DNA of 11,731 bases, taken from the NCBI GenBank assembly GCA_003223995.1, contig QHYA01000102.1, forward strand, positions 1 to 11,731. Reading direction: 5' to 3'. Source of the stretch: Acidobacteriota bacterium (GTDB lineage: Bacteria; Acidobacteriota; Polarisedimenticolia; QHYA01). Both the position numbers and the translations under genes were made by a program. The notes below the pieces were generated by a model. It saw only the letters and a list, made by a program, of their open reading frames with translations, ran no database searches and was not told the origin of the DNA. This document shows, piece by piece, positions 5,581-11,731 of this stretch. Every line of letters begins with the position of its first letter. Within the stretch, counting starts at the first letter, position 1.

Positions 5581-8121
5581 ATGCCCCTCGAAGTGCTCGC
5601 CTCCGCGACAGCCCCTTCGCTCGAAAGGGAGCTTCTCGCGCGCCTTGCGGCGGTCCAGCAGGAGGATCCGTTCCGTCCCGTGCTGATCGTCGCCCCGACC
5701 GGCCGGCTGCTGGTGCGCCTGCGGCGGCTCGTGATGACGGAAGGGAAGACCCGCTGGGGGCTTCACCTGCTGCATCATCGCCTGCTCGCCCAGCGCATCG
5801 TCGAGAGCGCCGGGGAGACGCCGCTGCGGCTCCTGCGCAGCCGCCAACTGCGGGCGTTGCTCGCGGAGCTGCTCCTGGCCGGCCCGCCCTCCGGGCTGGC
5901 TCGCCGCGTCCTTGGCCAGGCCGGATCGCTGGCGTCCCTCCAGGCCACACTGAGGGACCTGCGCGAGGCCGGTCTGAACGCGGCCACCGCGCGCGCTGCA
6001 GCAAAGGAGGAGGCGAAGGAGCAACGAGAGGGAAGCTTCGCGGAGCTGCTCTGTCTCTACGCATCCTACACGGAAGCCCTCCGGCGTCTCGCGGATTCCG
6101 GGAAAGGGGACGCGGCGGCGCTGGCGGAGCAGGCTGCCCGGTCGGTCCACCGCTCGCGGCTCGTCGCCGAGGCCGCCTGCCTGCTGCATCACGGCGCGTA
6201 TGACCTGACCGGCATCAACCGCCTCCTGCTGGAGAAGATCGCCAAGAGGATTCCCGTGACGCTCTTCGTTCCAGGGGTGGCGGCCGGGCCGGCCTTCGAA
6301 CACGCGCGGCAAACTCTGAGGCTCTGGGTGGGACCGGAGGCGTTCGACGCTGCCCGCCATGTGGCCGCCGATCCCGCCTCGTGTGAGGAGCGGTTCGTTT
6401 CGCGCCTGACGGTTCTGTATGACGAGAGAGCTTCCGCTCAACCGGTCGAGGTGGGGGTCGTCGAAGCCGTCTCCGCGACGGGAGCCGAGGGGGAGCTGGA
6501 GGCGGCGGCCAGACGCATCCTCCAGCTTCATTCGGCAGGGGTCCCCCTCGAGGAAATGGCCATCGTCGCCCGTACGCTGGAGCCCTACGCGCCATTTCTC
6601 GAGGCGGTCCTCGGGCGCGACTGCGGCCTCCCCTTCACCACCTCGGCGAAGTCGCCTCTCAGGCGGGACCCTGCGGTCCGTGCCTTTCGCGACCTTCTTA
6701 CCGCTCTCCAGGCCGATTTCCCCTACCGCGCGCTGATCGACTTCCTGTGCTCCACCGAGGCACGGCTGGAGCCTCTGCTGCCCGGCGGAGCGACCGCTCG
6801 TCCCGACCGCTGGAAGCACGTCGCGCGCCGCTGCGGCGTCCTTCATGGACAGGAAGGCTGGCTGCTGGACCTTCCCGGCTGGGCTGCCGAGCGATCGAGA
6901 CTCGCAGAGGAGGGACTGGCAGGCCTCGCGGAGAAGGATCTGACAGGAATCGCGGAGGAGGGACCGGCAGGCCTCGCCGAGGTCGGGGTCGCGGCGGAGG
7001 AGGGGACCGACGCAGAGGCGAAGGACGAGGGATCTGGCACCAACTGGGGGCGGCGGCGCCTCGCCATCGCCCGAGGCGAGCTCGAAGACGCCCAGACGCT
7101 CGCCGCCGTGGTCGGATCGCTCGCAGGGGATCTCGAGCGCTGGCGCCGGTGTGTCACGTGGGCCGATCACGCCTCCTTTCTCGGAGACCTCGCCCAGGAG
7201 AGGCTCCGCGAGCCGCGGACGGGCGGTGAAGCCCCCCGAGCGGCCCTCCGGACCTTGCTCGCGGTGCTCGAGGAGCGCGGCGAGATCGCTGGCGCGGCGG
7301 GAGCCCCTGCCGGTGCGGTCCCGGCGGAGAGGGCTTTCCGAGCCGTCATGGAAGCGATCGATGGCGAGATGCTGCCGAAGGGCTCCGCCCAGGGACCCGG
7401 CGTAGCCGTTCTCGACATGATGCAGGCGCGCGGGCTTTCGTTTCGTTGCGTCCTCTGGCTCGGTCTGAACACGGTCATGCTGCCGCGCAGGCCGCGGGCG
7501 GACCCGTTCCTTCCGGACTCCGCGCGGCACGAGATCCGCCGGCTGACGGGAGCGCCCGTCCCCCTCAAGGGGGATGCGATCCGGGAGGAGAGGCTGCTCG
7601 TCGCGCTGACGCTGGGTTCGACGAGGGAACGGCTCATCCTCTCCTGGCAGCGGGCCGACGAACGGGGACGCAGCATGACCCCCTCGATCGTCCTTCGCGA
7701 GCTGGCTCGGGCGTTGATTGGACGGGCCGAGATGAGAGCGATCACGGGCGGAGAGGGCGGGCGGATCAGGCTCCATATCGTCCCCGCCCATCCGGCTCTC
7801 CGGGCGGAGCGGGAGTCACGGGAAGGGACAGGGCTTGTTCCTTTCCGCGACGCCGCTGTCGCGCTCGCGACCTTGTCGGAGGATCCCCGCGAGACGCTGC
7901 GCGGACTTCCCGGGGTCGCCGGAAGAGCCGAGATGCCCCCGGAAGCCTCCATCGAGTGCGCCCTGGCGACCGGCGGATTCGAGCGGGGCGAGCTGGCATG
8001 GGACGGTACGGTCGGTCCCGTGATCCCGGCGCCTGGGCCGTGGAGCCCGAAGAGGCTCGAGATGATGGGGCTATGCCCTCTCCGGTATTTCTTCCGCTAC
8101 GGGCTCGGGATCTACGAGTAG
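5581..8121 (+). CDS. addB: AddB-like helicase/nuclease subunit, N-terminal part ending at an in-frame TAG
   Basis: This 846-codon frame is most of an AddB-type subunit of the AddAB recombination nuclease, which resects double-strand breaks for RecA loading. It opens with a degenerate helicase fold (VLIVAPTGRLLVRLRRL, about 34-50) lacking an intact Walker A, so ATPase activity from this subunit is unlikely. Residues 607-705 show the AddB-typical RGLSFRCVLWLGLN, then RHEIRRL, REERLLVALTL and RLILSW. The frame ends in SPKRLEMMGLCPLRYFFRYGLGIYE-stop; here Cys832 corresponds to the first ligand of the Fe-S staple, and the domain is cut just after it. The same frame continues with AddB homology after the TAG, so this is a truncated product of one gene (5581-9093, 1170 residues with one stop). 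Residues 441-472 are an 8-residue tandem repeat. The ATG at 5581 fits the family N-terminus but lacks a Shine-Dalgarno sequence. Confidence 0.85.
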   Translation: MPLEVLASATAPSLERELLARLAAVQQEDPFRPVLIVAPTGRLLVRLRRLVMTEGKTRWGLHLLHHRLLAQRIVESAGETPLRLLRSRQLRALLAELLLAGPPSGLARRVLGQAGSLASLQATLRDLREAGLNAATARAAAKEEAKEQREGSFAELLCLYASYTEALRRLADSGKGDAAALAEQAARSVHRSRLVAEAACLLHHGAYDLTGINRLLLEKIAKRIPVTLFVPGVAAGPAFEHARQTLRLWVGPEAFDAARHVAADPASCEERFVSRLTVLYDERASAQPVEVGVVEAVSATGAEGELEAAARRILQLHSAGVPLEEMAIVARTLEPYAPFLEAVLGRDCGLPFTTSAKSPLRRDPAVRAFRDLLTALQADFPYRALIDFLCSTEARLEPLLPGGATARPDRWKHVARRCGVLHGQEGWLLDLPGWAAERSRLAEEGLAGLAEKDLTGIAEEGPAGLAEVGVAAEEGTDAEAKDEGSGTNWGRRRLAIARGELEDAQTLAAVVGSLAGDLERWRRCVTWADHASFLGDLAQERLREPRTGGEAPRAALRTLLAVLEERGEIAGAAGAPAGAVPAERAFRAVMEAIDGEMLPKGSAQGPGVAVLDMMQARGLSFRCVLWLGLNTVMLPRRPRADPFLPDSARHEIRRLTGAPVPLKGDAIREERLLVALTLGSTRERLILSWQRADERGRSMTPSIVLRELARALIGRAEMRAITGGEGGRIRLHIVPAHPALRAERESREGTGLVPFRDAAVALATLSEDPRETLRGLPGVAGRAEMPPEASIECALATGGFERGELAWDGTVGPVIPAPGPWSPKRLEMMGLCPLRYFFRYGLGIYE
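6901..6996 (+). repeat. Four 24-bp tandem repeats inside addB
   Basis: Four consecutive 24-base units (6901, 6925, 6949, 6973) encode LAEEGLAG, LAEKDLTG, IAEEGPAG and LAEVGVAA. The first and third are closest at the DNA level; the fourth is degenerate and grades into an acidic stretch up to about 7030. The period preserves the reading frame. The repeat forms an Ala/Glu/Gly-rich, probably flexible insert between conserved parts of AddB. Confidence 0.8.
8119..8121 (+). other. In-frame amber (TAG) codon interrupting addB
   Basis: This TAG is codon 847 of the addB frame. Upstream the frame encodes CPLRYFFRYGLGIYE and downstream, without any shift, ERRGDRSLLDPSEIGSCVHR, which together read as the uninterrupted entry to the AddB/RecB-type nuclease domain (Cys, aromatic-rich helix, then DP...G..VH). 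A single base change from CAG or GAG would restore a plausible residue. No frameshift is needed, and the frame then runs 323 codons to a TGA overlapping addA. Confidence 0.9.
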
Positions 8122-8172
8122 GAACGGCGCGGGGACAGGTCCCTGCTCGATCCGAGCGAGATCGGCTCCTGC

Positions 8173-9093
8173 GTGCATCGCATCCTCCAGAGGTTCTGGC
8201 CCGCATTGCTGGACGGACAGGGCCACCCAAACGTCCGGCGCGCCGCTGCCGGCGACCTCGCGGAACTGACGGCCAGCCGCATCTCGGAGCTGTTCGACGA
8301 GGAGACCGCGTTGCTCGCGGCACGGGTTTCCCGCCGCTATCCGGCGCTCTGGCAGGGGGTCAGGTCGAGGTGGATCGAGGCTCTCGTGAGGGGGGTGTAC
8401 CGGGATCTGCGCCGCCTGCTGGAAGAAGAGGCGAGGATCGGAGCGGTCGAGAAGACCCTGTCGGCCGAGTTTGCTTCGGTCAACGGAGGGAGTTTCTCCC
8501 TTCGGGGCCGGCTGGACCGTCTCGACATCCTGCCGGATGGCTCGCTGCGGGTCGTCGATTACAAGACGGCCGGCAGCGTGAACAGCGTGAAGAAAATGAT
8601 CGACCTCAAGGAAGCTCTCCGAGCGGAGCGCCTGCAGATCCCCCTTTACGGGGAGCTCGCGGTGCGCTGTGGGGACCTTCCCGGAGTTTCTGGCGGGGGG
8701 GATCTCTCCGCCGCTTCCGAAGGCCAGGGGCTGCTCCGGCGCCGGGGCCGGGTGATCGGGCAGGTGCTGCCCATCGGCCCGGGGTTCGATGCGGACCTGC
8801 TGGGCCGCTGGGACGAGCTGGTTCTCGAATGGCCTCCCGGAGACGGTTCCGACAGTCTTGCCGAAAGCTTCCGGCACACGCTGCAGGTCCTCGTGGACAT
8901 GGCCGCAAGGGGGAGCTTCCCGCTGAACGATTATGGTCCGTGCCAGATCTGCGAGTACGCCCCCGCGTGCCGGAAGTCCCACCCGCCCTCGGTCGAGAGG
9001 GTGAGGACGGCCCCCTCCTACAGGCCCTACTTCCTGCTCAAGGAGAAGACGAAGTCCAAGCCTTTCCCTCCCGCCACAGGAATGGGCGGATGA
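8173..9093 (+). CDS. addB: AddB-like C-terminal PD-(D/E)XK nuclease part (same frame, after the TAG)
   Basis: This is the downstream half of the interrupted addB gene; 8173 is the first GTG after the TAG and gives 306 residues. That GTG encodes the Val of the conserved VH motif and has no good ribosome-binding sequence, so it is probably not a native start; homology extends upstream to the TAG. It contains His2, the nuclease core GRLDRLD (Asp115) and VVDYKT (Asp129, Lys131), and CQICEYAPAC with cysteines 257, 260 and 266, the last three ligands of the AddB Fe-S staple. The first ligand (Cys832) is on the other side of the TAG, so a free C-terminal fragment could not form the normal cluster. 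It ends in a basic tail, and its TGA overlaps the addA ATG (9090-9093). Confidence 0.8.
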   Translation: MHRILQRFWPALLDGQGHPNVRRAAAGDLAELTASRISELFDEETALLAARVSRRYPALWQGVRSRWIEALVRGVYRDLRRLLEEEARIGAVEKTLSAEFASVNGGSFSLRGRLDRLDILPDGSLRVVDYKTAGSVNSVKKMIDLKEALRAERLQIPLYGELAVRCGDLPGVSGGGDLSAASEGQGLLRRRGRVIGQVLPIGPGFDADLLGRWDELVLEWPPGDGSDSLAESFRHTLQVLVDMAARGSFPLNDYGPCQICEYAPACRKSHPPSVERVRTAPSYRPYFLLKEKTKSKPFPPATGMGG

Positions 9094-11731
9094 GTCACGG
9101 CCCCCGCGGTCTGCCACACGGCTCCGGGAGCCCGTCGGATGATGCCTCCTGCGGTCCGCCGGACGCGCAGGACAGGTTCGTGGCGACGGTGGATCTCGCC
9201 AGCAACATCGTCGTCGTCGCAGGGGCGGGAACAGGGAAGACGAGCCTCCTCGTCGAGCGCGCCCTTGTCGCGCTGGGCTCCGGCAAGCTGACGATCGACA
9301 GGCTCGTGGCGGTCACCTTCACGGAAAAGGCCGCAGCAGAGTTGCGCGAGCGGCTCGTAGCAGCTCTGGAGGAGCTTCTCGAGCTCTCATCTCATGGAGA
9401 TCCGGAGAAGCTTCGGCCTCAGGGCGAAGCGGTCAGAGCTTTCGACTACCTGACCTCCACCGAGCGTGGAGGAGCAGGCGTGAGCCACGAGGATCTGCGC
9501 GAGCGTGCTCGGCGTGCCTTCCACGATCTGGACGAGGCTTTCGTCGGCACGATCCATGGCTTCGCTGCGGAGCTGCTCCGCCGCAATCCTCTCGAGGCCG
9601 GGGTCGATCCTTACTTCGAGGTGGACGAAGGACCGCGGCTGGGCCGGCTCCACGAGGAACAATGGCCTGTGTTTCTCGCGCGTGAGCTGGGCTCCGGGGG
9701 AGAGCGCCACGACCTGTGGCAGCACGTGCTGGCTCGACTCGATCCGGCCGACCTCGAGAGCCTCGCCCTTTCCCTCCTTCCCTACGACGTTCCTCTGGAC
9801 AAGATCGAGGCGAGCGGAAGCGAGAGGTGCCGGGACAGACGGCTGCTGGCCGGTCCGGCGAGGCAGGCCGCCACCGCCCTCCGCGAGCTTCTTTCCGAGC
9901 GTCTCAACGACTCTCCAATGCGCTGGGTCAAAGATGCGATCCCGCTTCTGGAGCAACTCGAGCTCTCGGGCGCCTCAGGGCTCGCCAGACTAGCGCAGTC
10001 GGTGGAGCCCTCTTTCTGGACCAAAGACCTGGACTTGGGCAAGGGGGTGGGCCCGTCGTTGTCGAGGGAAGAGAGCGAAAGGCGCATCCAGTTCGCGAGG
10101 AAGCTTCTCGCCCTGTCCCGGCGCGTGGACGAGGAGACCGTTGAGTACGCCCTCGCTGCGGTCCTTCCCTACGCGCAAGAGGTGCGGAAGACGGCCGTGC
10201 AGGCCGGGTGTCTCTCGTTCGAGGCGCTGCTGGTCCTCGCGCGCGATCTCCTGAGGGACAACCCGGCGCTTCTCGATGCCGAGAGGGAGCGGATCGGGAT
10301 GCTCCTGATCGACGAGTTCCAGGACACCGATCCTCTCCAGTACGACATCGTGCTGTTCCTCGCGGGAAGGAAGGGAGAAAGGGAGCGGGACCCCTTCCGG
10401 GTGTCGCTGCATCCGGGAAAGCTGTTCATCGTCGGCGACCCCAAGCAGTCGATCTACCGGTTTCGCGGAGCGGACATCGTGGCCTACGAGAAGGCGACGG
10501 CGCGCGTTCTCGCGGAAGGAGGCAGAAGAGTGGTCCTGCGCGCGAGCTTCCGCAGCGGGGCGGACATCCTGGGACCGTTGAACTCGCTCTTCCGCCCCGC
10601 CTTCGCCCGGCAGGCCCCTCCGCTGCAGCCCAGGTACGAACCGATCGAACCGGCGCGTCGGCTGGTCGCCGGGGGCGGGACCGCCCCCCCTGTGCCTTCC
10701 GTCACGATCCTGTCGATCGATCCGGCCGAGCAGCGAAGCACGGCCGTCAGGCAGAGGCTTCGCGAGGGGCAGGCGATCGCGCGGGAGATGAAGTGTGAGC
10801 ACGAGCGTGGTCGGAGCTGGTCGGAGATCGCCCTGCTGCTTCCGGCGATGACGGCCGGTCCGCTCTACGCGCGGGCGCTGCACGGCCGGGGAATTCCGTT
10901 CGTGATGGAAGGAGGCAAGGCCTTCGGGGCCAGACCGGAGGTCCAGTTGATGATGGCGCTGCTGCAAACAGTGGCGGACCCGGCCGACCCGATCGGGTTT
11001 CTGGCGGTCGCTCGCTCGCCCCTCGGGGCGGCCACCGACCTCGAGCTGGCACGGTTCGCAGCCGCCGGAGGGCGGCTGACGCCCCGGAGGCACATCGATC
11101 CGGAGGTCTTTCCGGGGATCGCGAGAACCGCTCGGCTGATCGGGGAGCTGAGGGCTTCTACCGAAGGGCTGCCGGTGGATGAGACGGTGCGGAGATGCAT
11201 CGAGTGCACGCCGATCCTTCCGATCGTGGCGATCGGCAGCGAAGGGGCGCAGCGCGCGGCAAACCTGCGGTCACTCGCGGCTGGCGCCTCGAGGATCGCC
11301 CGCGAGCAGGGACTCTCGCTGGATGCGACGGTCGAGGCCCTCCGGGGGCAGCTCGAGAGGGACAAGTCGGGGGAGACTCCGCTGGCCGATGAAGGACTGG
11401 AGGCCGTCCGGGTCCTGACAGTGCACAGGTCCAAAGGGCTCGAGTTCCCGGTTGTATTCGTTGCGGACCTTCGCCGCGAAGACAGGCCGAACGGCGGCCA
11501 GGGCGAGCGCATCGGCAGGACATCCTGGCGGGAGACAGAGGGCCCGGCCGTCCTCATGCGCGCGGGGAGATCGACGCTCCTTTCGGCCGCCGAGGTGCTG
11601 CGCCAGATAGAGGAGGCCGGCCACGAGCTGGCCGAAGCGGTCCGTTGCTTCTACGTCGCCTGCACGAGGGCCCGAGAGCGGCTCTTCCTCGTCCAGTCCG
11701 ATCCGCGGGGAGGAGGAACGTGGACGTCCCT
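9090..11731 (+). CDS. addA: AddA-like UvrD/Rep-family helicase subunit (3' end beyond window)
   Basis: The frame is open from the ATG at 9090 to the window end (880 complete codons) and encodes the ATP-driven 3'-5' superfamily 1A helicase of the AddAB complex. Motifs in order: Walker A AGAGTGKT (44-51), Ia TFTEKAAAELR (76-86), GTIHGF (153-158), Walker B DEFQDTD (408-414), III GDPKQSIYRF (449-458), IV SFRS (486-489), V VHRSKGLEF (778-786) and VI YVACTRAR (855-862), where Cys replaces the common Leu or Ala. All catalytic residues I can place are intact. The C-terminal RecB-type nuclease domain expected in AddA lies past the right edge and cannot be judged. Its ATG overlaps the TGA of addB (ATGA), with AGG at 9078-9080 upstream, so it is translationally coupled to addB and the upstream nonsense codon may lower its expression. 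Confidence 0.93.
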   Translation, partial: MSHGPRGLPHGSGSPSDDASCGPPDAQDRFVATVDLASNIVVVAGAGTGKTSLLVERALVALGSGKLTIDRLVAVTFTEKAAAELRERLVAALEELLELSSHGDPEKLRPQGEAVRAFDYLTSTERGGAGVSHEDLRERARRAFHDLDEAFVGTIHGFAAELLRRNPLEAGVDPYFEVDEGPRLGRLHEEQWPVFLARELGSGGERHDLWQHVLARLDPADLESLALSLLPYDVPLDKIEASGSERCRDRRLLAGPARQAATALRELLSERLNDSPMRWVKDAIPLLEQLELSGASGLARLAQSVEPSFWTKDLDLGKGVGPSLSREESERRIQFARKLLALSRRVDEETVEYALAAVLPYAQEVRKTAVQAGCLSFEALLVLARDLLRDNPALLDAERERIGMLLIDEFQDTDPLQYDIVLFLAGRKGERERDPFRVSLHPGKLFIVGDPKQSIYRFRGADIVAYEKATARVLAEGGRRVVLRASFRSGADILGPLNSLFRPAFARQAPPLQPRYEPIEPARRLVAGGGTAPPVPSVTILSIDPAEQRSTAVRQRLREGQAIAREMKCEHERGRSWSEIALLLPAMTAGPLYARALHGRGIPFVMEGGKAFGARPEVQLMMALLQTVADPADPIGFLAVARSPLGAATDLELARFAAAGGRLTPRRHIDPEVFPGIARTARLIGELRASTEGLPVDETVRRCIECTPILPIVAIGSEGAQRAANLRSLAAGASRIAREQGLSLDATVEALRGQLERDKSGETPLADEGLEAVRVLTVHRSKGLEFPVVFVADLRREDRPNGGQGERIGRTSWRETEGPAVLMRAGRSTLLSAAEVLRQIEEAGHELAEAVRCFYVACTRARERLFLVQSDPRGGGTWTS

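Noticed and set aside
5416..7791. A 791-codon open frame on the minus strand opposite addB
   Set aside because: It is a GC-rich shadow: the translation is Arg/Gly/Pro/Glu-rich with no recognisable domain, and the plus strand carries clear AddB homology.
8119..8121. Genome-wide reassignment of TAG as a sense codon or pyrrolysine
   Set aside because: The barrel gene uses TAG at 5409-5411 right after a proper C-terminal aromatic strand, and nothing else in the window supports recoding.
8071..9117. A 348-codon minus-strand frame opposite the AddB nuclease domain
   Set aside because: It has no recognisable domain and covers the nuclease and Fe-S motifs on the plus strand.
9990..11093. A 367-codon minus-strand frame opposite addA
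   Set aside because: It lacks any domain and lies antisense to intact UvrD helicase motifs, so it is a composition artefact.

Overview
This is a GC-rich bacterial chromosomal window with tightly packed genes, several ATGA start/stop overlaps, and an outer-membrane beta-barrel protein, so the host is Gram-negative. The AddAB-type recombination nuclease, the three-subunit-type molybdenum hydroxylase and the codon use would fit Acidobacteriota, Gemmatimonadota, Myxococcota or related soil or sediment lineages. No marker in the window fixes the phylum. I see no transposase, integrase, tRNA, rRNA or CRISPR array.

Region 1 (1-1344, minus strand) is a three-gene operon read right to left: a TetR-family repressor, the [2Fe-2S] small subunit of a xanthine-oxidase-family molybdenum hydroxylase, and the start of its molybdopterin-binding large subunit, which runs off the left edge. 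All junctions are ATGA overlaps. A perfect 16-bp inverted repeat sits between the repressor's predicted -10 box and its GTG start, as expected for an autoregulated operon. The intergenic stretch 1345-1479 also carries a consensus extended -10 box facing the other way.

Region 2 (1480-5411, plus strand) encodes envelope proteins: a CaCA-superfamily (Na+/Ca2+-exchanger-like) cation transporter, a slipin/stomatin-type SPFH membrane protein, and an Omp85/BamA-like outer-membrane barrel that seems to have lost most or all of its POTRA region. The short gaps (104 and 90 bases) allow partial co-transcription, but I see no clear terminators.

Region 3 (5581-11731, plus strand) encodes an AddB-like helicase/nuclease subunit followed by an AddA-like UvrD/Rep helicase that runs off the right edge. 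Together these form the double-strand-break end-processing enzyme (AddAB, functional equivalent of RecBCD). The main anomaly is one in-frame TAG codon at 8119-8121 inside the conserved C-terminal nuclease region of AddB. It separates the first cysteine of the expected Fe-S staple from the other three and from the nuclease catalytic residues. Homology continues in the same frame on both sides, so the two open frames are one gene split by a single nonsense codon (true mutation, sequencing/assembly error, or readthrough). AddB also carries a 24-bp in-frame tandem repeat. The addA frame is open from 9090 to the window end with all the superfamily 1A helicase motifs I looked for.

No stretch longer than 300 bases lacks a gene. 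Identifications rest on motif and family recognition by eye, without database searches.
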